Shown one piece after another: positions 25,749 to 36,449 of a stretch of 64,000 nt of DNA. This stretch comes from Limnomonas spitsbergensis. Lineage: Eukaryota; Chlorophyta; Chlorophyceae; Chlamydomonadales. The notes beneath the pieces are model-generated. The model saw only the letters and a program-made list of their open reading frames with translations, ran no database searches and was not told the origin of the DNA. Location: NCBI GenBank assembly GCA_037349105.1, contig JAYJMM010000119.1, forward strand, positions 2,863,001 through 2,927,000, in the 5' to 3' direction. The stretch's first letter is position 1; each line of letters begins with the position of its first letter. Position numbers and translations under genes: made by a program.

Positions 25749-26270
25749 CGGTACTAGTATATCGGTGACGACTTGTTGGTTTCGTCCCGCACTGAAAGCA
25801 GGGGCATGCATGTTTTTTTGTGGATTTGATTATGACAACGAACTGGGCTGCTGAAGAAGCACTAGTAAGGAATGCCATTGACAGAAACAGCATTCGATAC
25901 TCTGTCATAATGGCATTCCTGTCCTAGCTGACTTTCCCCCCTATAATCGGAGTACGACCAGTCCTTGCAATCTTGCATGGAGCATTATCAGCAAATGCAT
26001 TATACTGAAGCCTTAAACCTTTCATATGACAGACACTAGGATCAAATTATGAAGGCATTTTGCCCCTGTGTTTGCCTCATTCTTTGAGCACATGCCCGAG
26101 GCAAAGGCTCACACTGACGTTCACACACTTGCTCATGTAATCCAGAGACTTGCAGACAGCTGTTGTTGGCTGAAGAACCTGACATTCCTTTATTCGTTTA
26201 ACATTGATAATAGCTCGGGAACCCAGCATCGAAGTGATCTAGGTTATTGTGCAAGCTCTGGTCTCTCGAC

Positions 26271-29200
26271 ATGTCAGGAATCGGCACTGGGGTAAGATCT
26301 AAAAGTGCACAATGATTACAGACTCCAACTTAATGCAAGGGGGACTCTTACACTGCAGTATGATCTGTCTGCTACGACATACTCGCCGGACGGCAAAGTT
26401 TTCCAGACCGAATACGCGCAGAAAGCCATCGACAATGGCAGGTATGGATCTGGATACGAGCGCTTGAAACGATACGTCTCGCTCTCTAGCCCAATCTGTA
26501 CTATTACTTGACATGGGACCCTCTGAAATCATCCCATGACCCATGCTGCACTTCTGCAGCACGGTGATTGGCCTCAGATGCAAGGATGGCGTGGTTCTGG
26601 CTGTGGAGAAGCTCATCATTTCAAAGCTCCTGGTTGAGGGTTCCAACCGGAGAATATACAATGTGGACAAGCATGCAGGAGTGGTGAGCCATGGGCCTCG
26701 GGTCTATCCATGTGAAAGCGTAAAACAGAGCTTCTGGTCCATTAAAGAGCGTAAGCGAATTTACATATTATACTTCTGGTCCAGGCAAGGAAGGCTATGA
26801 GTAACTCATGCATGCATCAGCTGACAAGTATGCATAGAGCCATGCACACAAGGCAGCTCGCGGGAGTTGCTGTAAGTCTTTGACATCACGTGCACCTTCC
26901 CAAACCAGTTGTGCCGAGGCTGACAACTTATATACTAATGTCGTTCCATTTACAAGCAGCTTTATTATTGGTTTGAGGATACAATTTTGTATTTACCGTT
27001 CCTTGCGTCCATGTCTCCATAGGCAACATCAGGGCTTGCCCCTGACGGACGCATGATAGTGAGCCGGGCCAGCGATGAGGCATCCAACTATAAGAGGTCA
27101 GTACTCACATAGCTTTGGGTCAGGCCAGAAGCCCAGAGCCTTACCTCTGGAGGCGGATTCCCCTATCCTCCGGCTGAATGATGACTTGCACCCATTTCCT
27201 GGTGTGTCTGCCTGGTGCCAACATATCATGCTGATGCCTGAATGGGTTACCGATTATAATCTCTTGCTGCTTCGCCCCAAGTTCCACTGATGTTTTTTGT
27301 GCAAAGGCTGTGCTGCTGCCATGTCCATGCTGTGACCGTGGCTGTGCTTCCCTGTGAAAGTGGATAAATGATTATGTAGGCTGCGCTACTGCCTCGTCCA
27401 TGCTGTTACTTTGCTAACAAGGGACTTTTGTCGCCCTGCGGAAGTGGACGAAGGACTGTTAAATCTGCGCTGCAGCCTTGTTCACGCTGTGCCTGTAGCT
27501 CACACGGGGCTGTGCCACCCTGGGAAAGTGGATAAGTTAATAGTAAAAGCTGTGCTGATGCCTTGTTCATGCTGTGCCCGTAGGTTCTATGGGGAGCCCA
27601 TCCCCGGGCATGTGCTATGTGACCGAGTGGCTAGCTACGTGCACATGTTCAACCTGTACTGGTCCTTCAGGTAAAGTGGCTACCTACGTGCACGTCTCCC
27701 ACCTGAGCTGACTCTTGAGGTTAAAACTGGGCTCATTCGTGGCATGGACCCTGGACATTTGCCGTGGCTAGCTATGTGCACCTGTTCAAGCAATACCAGT
27801 CCTTTAGGTACAACCAGGGTTTGCAGTCCGCGCCATGTTTTGTTAGAGTCATAGCCTTAGACGGTATGGTTTGCTGAGTACAAATCATGTTATTCCTGCA
27901 TGCAAGACACAGGGGTCGCTGTTTATTCCAGGGAATCTGGGGGGCAGATGCTGGCAGTTGAGTGTCAGGTCTTCTGGAGTTATGAATCGGAACACTTAAC
28001 GAAGGGCATTTGTGGTATAAGGTCAGATCCTCAAATTTTCCCTCTTTGTTACAATCACTGCAATGTGGCTGCATGGTTAGTCCACGGTAGGGGTGCACCA
28101 GATGCAAATCCTCAGAGGCCTTAGTCAGCATATGACGCACAGTGTGGAACAGTGTTATTTGTATGCTGTACAACATGGAGTGATGCGTGACATTCCAGTT
28201 TTCTAGGCCCCAAGCCCAATCCAATGTTGAATATCTCACTGCCTGGCTGCCCTGCAGACCGTACGGATCCACCATCCTCATGGCCACGTACGACAAGAAC
28301 GGGCCGGCTCTGCACATGATTGACCCCTCCGGCACCAGCCTCCGGTACTTTGGAGCTGCAGTGGGCAAGGGGAGGCAGCTTGCGCGCAATGAGATTGAGA
28401 AGCTGAAGCTGACTGAGATGACCTGCAGGTGGGAAGCCAATGCCAGCCTTCTGCAGGCCATGGCTATATCTGTGCACGCCTTTGTTCATTTTAGGGTGGT
28501 GAACCTGCAATTTACCTACATCACAGCCAAGGGGGGCTTGTGCGGCATGCCCTGTTGCTTGGGCCTTCGGCCCAAAGCTGCTCAATGTTTGGTCCCATGA
28601 GTCCAGGGGTCACTTCCCAGGGGCATGTCCAAGGTGGTATCATGCACACTTAACAGGCATTGTTGCACGCTGCAGCCAGTCTTCATGACCGCAAAGTATT
28701 GGTTGCATGACGGGGACGCTGATGGATGTGAATGCTGAGATAGGCCAACGTACCGGCTGGCCATTTTGAAACACAAGCTTTCAGGGATAGCGGGCGAGGC
28801 TTGAGCAAGGAACGTGTCTTTCAGGGGGGACCAGGAGCAGCCTCTCATTCTGCTGACAGCGTTGGGCGTATTCGCCCACAACAAGGCCATTTTTTGGCTT
28901 TGATCATGTTTGGCGGCGTGTGTGCCGCATCTTCATTTTTCTATTGGCCACTGTTATTTTCCTGAGCCTTCAAAATGAATGCCTCTCCTCCCCTATCCAC
29001 ATTCAGGGAGGCCGTCGTGGCTGCCGCCAAGATCTTGCACAAGGTGCACGAGGAGGAGACCAAGCCGTTTGAGATTGAGATGACGTGGCTGTGCGAGGAG
29101 AGCAACCTAGAGCATCAGAAGGTGGGTTGGTAGACAGGATATTTTTTATTTTAAATACTGTACTCCCGTATTTGCCGGATACGCCTGTTATCGGCATTTC

Positions 29201-30392
29201 GTCGTTACCACTGAATTTCACTCAATTGAAGAATCTGTCATGTTAAAAAAAAGTGCTTGTACGATATTGAGCTGTCGACGTGGTCCGGATGCAAGATATC
29301 TGTTTCTAAGCCATTGTTGCAGTTTCTTGCATGTACATGCAGGCTTCACAGCAGCAGCAGAGTTCCCATCGAACTTTCAGAGTCTGGTCCCCATTTGTTC
29401 CGGCCAGCAGCCACTGGTTCCAGATGTTTATTTCTGCTGGAAACAGCAAAGCAAGTCATACGCTTTAGAAACTGAGGTGTCACGGATTGTTAGGGCTTAG
29501 GATTAAGCCCGTTGAAGCCCCTCACTGAAACTCTGCAGCTCTCAAGGTCCCGCCGCCTTGGTTATGCCTCACCCTGCCTGTTGTTGCTGCTTGTTTTGCG
29601 ACAGGTTCCCGCAGACTTGCTAGCTGCTGCGGAGGCCCAAGCCAAGGCAGCCATGCAGGATGATGACATGTGAGTGTCAGTCAGCCAGTGTCTGTCTCAA
29701 TATGTACCAGAGCACCGTTAGGGACAGGTCGGGCGGCCACTCCTGGGCTGATAGTCACCAAACAGCGTTGTGCAGGTTGTGGGCCGTATGGTGGCTGAGC
29801 TGCAGAGCTCAGTTTCAGCCACTAGAATGTCTAGGCAGATTGAGCTTTTTCAAGTGGAGGACAGGATTTATTTGCACAATTTCCGGATAGCAGCGTAATT
29901 GCACTGGGACCAAATCTTGACTGGACCGCAGGTGGTGGCCCAAGCAGCAAGGCTTATTGCACCTAGCCTTGCTAGCGATTGGCCTCAGTTTGTGGCTGAT
30001 GTTTGGCTGAAACGACGTAATTTAAACATTGGTGTATAATTCCTGCCGGCTGCCTAAGTGCAAGGGCGCGCTGAAGGGAGGCTGTTCATGGCCCCCCTGA
30101 ACGTAAGGAAGCCACGCATTGTAGGGGGAAGTGAGAATTGAAGAAATAGTGCAGTGTGGGTTTCTACTACGTCTGCACAGTTTTTACCACCTAGGCTGGC
30201 GAGTTCTGACCCTCCATCTAGCCGTGTGCTCTGCTTCATATGCTTCTCCTCTCCTTCCTCTCCTCTTCCAAGGGGCTTGTTATGCGTTGTTTGCCTGGGA
30301 TCAGCCATTTAGACCCCAGTCATACGTGCGCCCCAATGGTTGACACTAATATTGTTGCCCGTGATGTTGCTTGTGCCTTCAGGGACGATTGA
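26271..30392 (+). CDS. PAG1: 20S proteasome subunit alpha-7 (PSMA3/PAG1 type)
   Basis: One of seven alpha-ring subunits of the 20S proteasome core. Nine exons: 26271-26291, 26359-26441, 26560-26683, 27023-27096, 27584-27670, 28258-28428, 29007-29121, 29605-29669, 30383-30392. They sum to 750 nt, so 249 aa plus stop, the usual length for this subunit. The N-terminus has the alpha-ring signature [20 protein letters not shown]. Then come [75 protein letters not shown] and [14 protein letters not shown]. The acidic tail QDDDMDD is typical of alpha-7/PSMA3. Exon 1 is only 21 nt and the last exon 10 nt; the last junction splits the ATG codon of the tail. All introns are GT-AG. Partial copies of exon 5 follow in the next intron. 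Confidence 0.96.
27304..27583 (+). repeat. Degenerate tandem repeat ending at the exon 5 acceptor of PAG1
   Basis: Four imperfect copies of a CCTTGTTCATGCTGTGCCYGTAG-like segment start near 27318, 27391, 27477 and 27561 (about 75-85 bp apart). Each is followed by a GTGGATAAR or GGAAGTGGA segment. The last copy supplies the working 3' splice site of the exon at 27584. An earlier copy also ends in TGTAG. Confidence 0.7.
27627..27810 (+). repeat. Three copies of the exon 5 end plus 5' splice site in PAG1
   Basis: The end of exon 5 (GTGGCTAGCTACGTGCAC through TTCAG|GTAAAG, 27627-27673) recurs at 27676-27720 and 27764-27810. The second copy has in-frame stops. The third stays open in the exon frame, encodes [15 protein letters not shown] and ends in AG|GTACAA, so it could act as an alternative exon end. 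Confidence 0.82.
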
Positions 30393-30479
30393 GTTGTCGG
30401 GAAATGCTATTGAGAGATGCATCCAACCTATTTTGAACTGCTCATCCACGCAAACGAATGGCGGATGGAGATGGGGGCT

Positions 30480-30625
30480 TAAAACGGCAAGGCTTTAGCG
30501 TGGTTTTAGTGTATAGAGGGAAGCAACGGCTGCTGTGCATGTACGCTAGCAGAGTCGGGGGTATGCATGATTCTATGATATTTTTGTTGAGGAGCTCTAC
30601 GAAATTGGGATGGACACAAGGGGAC
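30480..30625 (+). pseudogene. Possible PIF/Harbinger transposase fragment
   Basis: A short frame reads LVYRGKQRLLCMYASRVGG followed by MHDSMIFLLRSS. The G..HDS..F pattern resembles the second catalytic block of DDE_Tnp_4 (PIF/Harbinger-type) transposases. The open frame is short and neighbouring frames show only scattered resemblance, so at most this is a decayed relic. Confidence 0.3.
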
Positions 30626-31149
30626 GACCAGCGTCACTCTGGAGTCCTTTTTGTACTCATTCCGATGCCGTTGCCGACCTCATTCTACTGTCCATCGGGC
30701 ATTTAGAAGGTGCATGGGTCTAGCACCCGCTATGGCGCGAACCAGCTCTGGTACAAATGAAACGTGAGAGCATTAGGTAACAGCCACGCTCTGGCTGGAC
30801 CAACCCTGCTGAATGAGCACCTCAGCTGGGAGGACGTCCAACTGTCTGGTTGGAAATGTAAGGGAGGACGCGAAAGACAGGGACCTCATAAGAGCAACAC
30901 GAAAAATGGACAATTGTTTTGGTCTGTGTTGCTTCATGTAATGACTGACCTCCTTTTGGTGCAGCGTTGGAGGATGGGATTTTTTAGTAGGGCCCAGAGG
31001 TCAATGACGTTGCAGCAGGGTCCAGAGGGTGAATGTCATTGACTTCGTCCCTGAGTGGTCGATCATGATGAGGGCTAGATTCAACATAGGCTGGGGTAGT
31101 CCTGCTTCGTTTCTCTCAAGGGGTTAGTCCCTTCACTGAAGTATCGAAC

Positions 31150-31340
31150 CAAATAGTTGGAAGCTACCACGGTCGAGCCTTTTTGAACAGTGCACGGAGT
31201 CATTGACTCACTTCCTGATGATCAGTTGGGTCAATGGATTGACACCTCTGGGCGTTCAGGAGGGCCCAGTACGTACCGGTCAATGACATTACACCTCTGA
31301 GCCCTGCTCAAAAAGGCTCGGCCGCGTGGGCGTCATTGGA
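31150..31340. repeat. Dispersed repeat family, inverted pair
   Basis: CGAGCCTTTTTGA near 31175 and its reverse complement TCAAAAAGGCTCGGCCGCG near 31309 face each other, with GTCATTGAC/GTCAATGAC motifs between. The same landmarks occur near 19630-19790 and 35765-35850. They form a dispersed non-coding family of unknown class. Confidence 0.55.
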
Positions 31341-31483
31341 AGAATAGAAACTGAAGGTAGGAGTAAAAGAATGAGAAAGACACAAAGGAGAAAGAAATAC
31401 CCCCCCCAAAAGGAAAAGGCGGCCCAAAGTATCCTTGCCCCTCTCAAGCCTATTCCCCAAGAAGGCAAAGAAAAGCAACAAAA

Positions 31484-31710
31484 CTAGGCCTCAACAAAGC
31501 GTATGACGTCCTCCACAAAAGTCAGCGCCCCCCATCCAAGCCTGCCCCGGTACAACTGTTGACAGTCTGTGGCGCCCTCCGGGGCCTGCCCAACCTCTCT
31601 CCCTAAGCCTCTCTTGCACGCTAGGGCAGTAGGGCACTGGAAGCAGACATGCAGAGCATCCTCCACATGCTCGCACCGTTCTGAACCTCTGGGCCCTTCT
31701 TAAAACGCAG
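31484..31710 (-). pseudogene. Possible 3' end of a LINE reverse transcriptase ORF
   Basis: The minus-strand frame reads SERCEHVEDALHVCFQCPTA, then KRGLGREVGQAPEGATDC, and ends LTFVEDVIRFVEA before a stop. The C..xEDxxHxxxxCP pattern is like the zinc-knuckle after the reverse transcriptase domain of plant and algal non-LTR elements. A stop lies just upstream and no RT domain is visible, so this would be a 5'-truncated copy. Confidence 0.35.
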
Positions 31711-32048
31711 TTGTAGACGAGCACCCAGTAAAAGGTTAGGGGCGTTCATATGAAGATTCTAGGAAGCTTGCTTGATGCGAGAGAGGGGCATGGATGATCA
31801 GAACTGCAGCTCAACTCCGAAATTTTAGGACCAGCAAACTGACCCGGTATCAGCATACTGACCCAGCACCTTATCCGACTTGCCATCTACCAAATCCCTG
31901 ATCTTCGTTCCTTCCAACCCTTTCTTCTTATGGCCGCTACTGCACTGTGTCGTAAACTTATCAACCTTTTGAATTGATGATTGCGTTATATGCAAGTCAA
32001 CGTACTATACGTCCTTCAAATCGCAAGGCGCTGATGATGTTGAAACCA

Positions 32049-35000
32049 CTACTCCACGCTGGTAATGCGTGCATGCAGCTTGAGGTGCCCATCGACTAGG
32101 AAGGGCGCCACCAGCTGCTCAATGCTAGTGGATGGCGGCAGCTGGCCATCCAACGGCCCGCGGCCAATGCTCCCTGTCAGCAGCGCCTCCATCTCGCAGT
32201 CGGCCAGCACTGGCGTCGTGAAGCTAGCCTCGATCAGCACTGCCTGGTTATCCTCCCATGGGCCCACCGCCTTGGCCATGGAGGCGCTGTCAACATGAAC
32301 ACCTACTAGCATAGAGTACATGGGCTGCAGCTGGAGGCTTCCAAGGCTGCAGGTGTCTGTAGATGACAGGCTGGTCGAGCCAGTCCTTGTTCTAACGGAT
32401 CCAGCCCCGGCACTGTTTGATGAGCTAGCAGTGCAGATGGAGCTGGCGAGGTCTCCCTGTCTGCTCAGCGCACAAAGCTGAAAAAATATACCGTTACAGT
32501 AGACTGACGGCCCTACCACCACGATGCCGCTGTCCAGTATCTCCAACTGCTCCATAAAGTTAGAAAGGAGACACAGGATTCACTTTCAGCCAAATTTGAG
32601 CGTTACGGTAACAGACCACTTGGCGGGCTGAAAAGAGATGCATGTGACTCCCTGTTTCACACAATTTCGCCAGCTAGTACATACATAAGTAATCGCAATT
32701 CCACAAGTGGATTGCGATTACTTATGTGTGTACTAGCTGGCGAAATTCTAAATGAGGCACAGCAAGCATGAATGAATCTTTTTACTTTCCAGTTATTCTC
32801 TGGATTACTTATCGTCACTAGCGCGAAAATATTCCCAACCCTCTGATTTTTTGCAGTTCAGTAATGCCCAGACAAAACTGTTGCACTATTATGCTCAAAA
32901 GTTAATTATTTTCTTGGTACTGTTCTGCAGTATAAGTAATACTGTGCAACATCTAACAAGACACTGGTTCTCGTGTTCCCGATGCCACCTGCCTGGCTAG
33001 AAGTGATGTCCAGGCTGAGCTCAGTGGGCGCCGGTGCCTTGATCGTACCAGTCCGGGGTGGCTGGTCGATCTGCCAGGCAAGGGGTCCTCTCCAGGAAAC
33101 GGATCCCTTGCCCCCGGTGGCCTTGAGCAGGTGAAGATGTGGCAGAAGCACCATCCCCCTGCAGCTCCGGAACCAGGGCAGGTTGGGCAGGACAGAGTGC
33201 AGGTAAGCCGGGCTGAGGTGGGCGGCCCGCACGTTGTCAGCCAGCTGCTCCAGCTGCTGCGCCTCAGAGCTGGAGCCTGCTGCCGCTGCTGCTTGCGTTG
33301 CACGATGTGAGTAGCTGTTGAGCCACGCAGACAGGAGGAACACGACACAGTTTTCCGAGTACACTCGCAGGTCGTCCTGAAACGGGAGATGGGGCACGCA
33401 CAGCTCTGACCACCATCAGGAAAAGAGCGTGCCATGTTGCTTTTTAATTGGTTTCCTGTGAGCCGTATGATAGTATATCATGATATTGAATACCCTTGTT
33501 AAAGGCAACAACATAGCACACTGATTTATAAATGCTCCGCTAGGCTTCGTCTGCTCCTTAACCATTACTAAAAGATGTAAAAGCAAGAAAATAAAAAAAC
33601 CCGAGGCATTTGAGCATCTCCTACCTGCTTGAGCCATGCCAGCACCGCGGCGTAGGGCAGGGAGCAGAACAGCTCCCGCACAGCCCTCTGCGTGATAACG
33701 GCCGGGACGTCACCAAACTGGAGCACCAGGGCTCGCTGTGCCTTGGCGGTCACCCGCCTGCAGGGCTCTCTGTCCAGGAGGCCCTCCGGCAAAGAGTAAA
33801 GTGCAGCCAGCGTGCGCACGTCCAAATCTTCCGGCTGGAGCGCCGCCAGGGCGCAGACCAGTAGCTCCATCATGTGGGCGGGGAACTGGTACTTGTCAGC
33901 CAGGCTGTACGTCTGCAGCAGCAGCTTTGCTCGGCCAAGTGCTTCGGGCGGGAGCCCTGCACCAGGGTGTGACAGCTCATCCCTCAACGGTGTGGAACAT
34001 AAACTTCAACGAAGCCATATTACAGAGCAACTGAAGGGGGAGCCCAGTGGTTTCGTTGGGGAATCCAGCAGAACATCAGATTTTGTGCAAGGGACAGGTG
34101 CACACAAACTGGTTTGATCACTAAGTCAGCTAGGATAAAGACCAACATTAACCAGGGGCATAGATGTATCCCCCCATCATGCAGTTGTCAAGCCCAGCCA
34201 AATGTTCAGGAATTGCCTACGGCATTATGGAGCCTTTGCCTTATTTGTTAGATTTCACCATATTTCTGACTTTTTGTTCCATTCCTGTCCCCTCATTCCT
34301 TGACGAAGCTTCTGAAATTCTGAATTATTGTTATCTAGAAGGCGCGCCTTTAATCACCTTCCTTATTTCTTGGAATTAAATGAAGGTTGTTATGTCTGCT
34401 CATGTGGGTAAATGTGGTTTCCGACTTTCCGATCCAGGGAACCTTTGCGGAGCATTTTACCTGGCTTGTAAAGACCCCTCAGCATCAGCTCCACTGCCTC
34501 CAGCTCCTCGTCATCTTCCACACATTCGACCAGCTCAATGCGGCCATGCCGTAGCAGGGGGCCAGGGGGGACATACACAGCTCCCGCTGCTGCTGGCTCT
34601 GCTGCTCCTGCTGCTGACTCAGTTCCTGCGACTGAAAGCCTTTGTTGACACTGAATACAGTGCATAATGGGATGTGGCAGAAGGGCCAATGCAGGTGGCA
34701 GCAAGGCGGGACTCCAGCGTTGCAGCAGAGATTTGAAGTATGGGGAGGTGTACAACAGGATGGAATGCGTGTAGAACGAGCGCTGCCCCGCCGCAGATAG
34801 TACTGCCATGGCCGGCTGGTCTCCACTTTGGTCCGACCCAGGTCCCAGCTGCTGCAGTGCGTGTCCTTCCAGATGAGTCTCAGACGATTGATTGAACTGC
34901 AACCCTAGTGAACCCTCAGACGCCGTCCCCTGCTGCAGAGCAACTTGCTTGCTACATATGCGATGATTATTACTGCCACTTTGGCTGGTGTAGAAATGCA

Positions 35001-35049
35001 AAACGACGTCGGAAAGTTCCGCCTGATTAAAGTTCTCTGACAGGTCCAT
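32049..35049 (-). CDS. BTB/POZ and BACK domain protein
   Basis: BTB-BACK proteins commonly serve as substrate adaptors of Cullin-3 ubiquitin ligases. Model: exons 35049-34461, 33956-33625, 33376-32993 and 32546-32049, 600 aa. Exon 1 starts MDLSENFNQAELSDVVLHFY and holds a BTB fold (FYTHSILLYTSPYFKSLLQRW, then ELEAVELMLRGLYKPG) with a low-complexity Gln/Ala insert. Exon 2 continues with LLLQTYSLADKYQFPAHMM and the BACK region (PAVITQRAVRELF). Exon 3 has LRVYSENCVVFLLSAWLN. Exon 4 encodes a beta-rich tail (VVVGPSVYCNGIFFQL to LKLHARITSVE). Exons 1-3 join cleanly. The last junction fits the frame only with a GC-AG intron (CAG|gcaggt). The better-looking GT four bases on breaks phase, so the tail is less certain. 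Confidence 0.8.
32663..32747. repeat. Near-perfect 85-bp hairpin (foldback)
   Basis: The left arm starts AATTTCGCCAGCTAGTACAT. The right arm ends TACTAGCTGGCGAAATT and is its reverse complement over about 40 bp, with one substitution and one missing base, and almost no loop (around CCACAAGTGG). It lies in the last intron of the BTB gene. It could be a foldback MITE or a small-RNA precursor. No clear target-site duplication is visible. Confidence 0.88.
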
Positions 35050-36449
35050 ACCGTCAGGTACCGGTATGTGTAAATGGCTTTATTAAATGGCTTAAACCCG
35101 ATCATAAGGAAAATCTGGCGTGGCTGGAAATAGGAGGGTGCTGAGCAGGATTTCCGGACAATTCGGTTAGGGGGGGCGGGGGCGGAGACTTCGATTGATG
35201 CGGCCATGATAAACGCTTGATGGGTCGTTGGTCAGTTTTGGCCAGTCATACTTGACGCCATGGACTGCGCAAATTGTTTCTGCACATGCGCGGTACTTGT
35301 AATTGTTGGCAACCGCTGTAAAACTTGTCTTTCTGCCCATCATCTCCCCATTCCACTTCATCACTCTGCCTCGACCATAACCATGACCACCATGTGCCGA
35401 CACAATTTGCAAAAACCTCTAGTGCCAACAACACCGAGATGCACGTGTGTGCGCATTATTGAGGGTCTGTCTCTAGGGTTTCTGAGGCCGGTGTCGTTGG
35501 CCTTTCCGGCCTTCACTTTTGGTCCTTTTTTTGCCCCCTTTTTAGTTTCTTCTCTTCTCCCTTCTGATCAGTGGGGCGCCCTCGCGGCCAAGCAGGGGTG
35601 GGATACGCTTGCTTTTGAGGACTTATCTTTTCTTAGAGGCTTTGTTGAGGGCTAGTCTCTAGTGGAACTCAGGTGTTGGACTTGGTCTTTATTGCCTTCC
35701 TGGCCTCTCCTTTTGTTCCTTTCCCTCTCTCTTCCTTTTGGTTCCTTCTTTACTCCCTTCTAAAAAGTTGGGCGCCCACGTGGCCGAGCCTTCTTGTGCA
35801 TGGCCCAGAGGTGTAGCGTCATTGACATGCACGGTACTGGAGCCACTTCCATGGCTATGTACTAAAGCGATGTTTCAGTTTTTCATCTGAGAAGTCGAGC
35901 GAATCTCTACACCCCCGTATAACGAGTGCCCGCCCCACTCCCGGTCCTAGGGCCATTTCCATGAAAGGCAATATGCGTGGCAGACAGAAAAGAATTGCGA
36001 ACCGAATTCAGTTGCATTATGAGGATTGATGCCAAACTTGTAAAGCATGACGAGAGGCAATATAATCAGGTCTTACATTGTTTTTATCGAAGGGGTGGGA
36101 AATGTGAGGGGGCCAAGGTGGGGGGAGGAGGGGGTAATTTCTTTTGACGAAGTAGAATCGCCTTTGTAGACAGCAGATGAAAACTAAAACTGCACCGTTA
36201 CATTCCTCATGCCAATTGCTGTTGATCTGCGTCAGAACGTACATAAAACCAGACCCCTCTTTTAGTCTTTTGGCATGGGGGGAAGTCACGGCTCTGCAAT
36301 CACTAGCGCCCATTCTGTTGTCAAACAGTGTACCTGCCTCGGTAGTTACTATGAATTAAGAAATGCCATGTGAGCATTGTTAAAGGGTCTCAATAAATTC
36401 ACAGACTACCAGTGGCTCTAAGCAACCTACATCCTTCCTACTCTGGCAG
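35050..36449. other. Intergenic region upstream of BTB (-) and the next gene (+)
   Basis: About 1.4 kb between divergent genes. It should contain both promoters. At 35765-35850 lies another copy of the dispersed CCGAGCCTTCTTG and GTCATTGACATG repeat. Around 35470-35760 there is a T/C-rich stretch with two CGCC..GCGGCCAAGC-like copies. No supported gene. Confidence 0.45.

Larger units (their letters stand above)
22299..26270. other. Gene-poor region with inverted-repeat elements
   Basis: About 4 kb between the divergent TPR and proteasome genes. I found no exon chain with family similarity. It contains two terminal-inverted-repeat elements (listed separately). Three imperfect copies of a CTCGCTGCTGCC..CACTCTTG unit of about 28 bp lie near 23985-24075. 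A GCATGCATGC run lies near 24833-24850. Short open frames such as the leucine-rich one at 24360-24608 have no supporting evidence. Confidence 0.55.
30393..32048. other. Intergenic region with transposon remnants
   Basis: About 1.65 kb between the convergent proteasome and BTB genes. It contains degraded transposon-like segments and copies of a dispersed repeat (listed separately). A TGTAA motif, the usual green-algal polyadenylation signal, lies near 30857 but is distant from the PAG1 stop. Confidence 0.5.
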
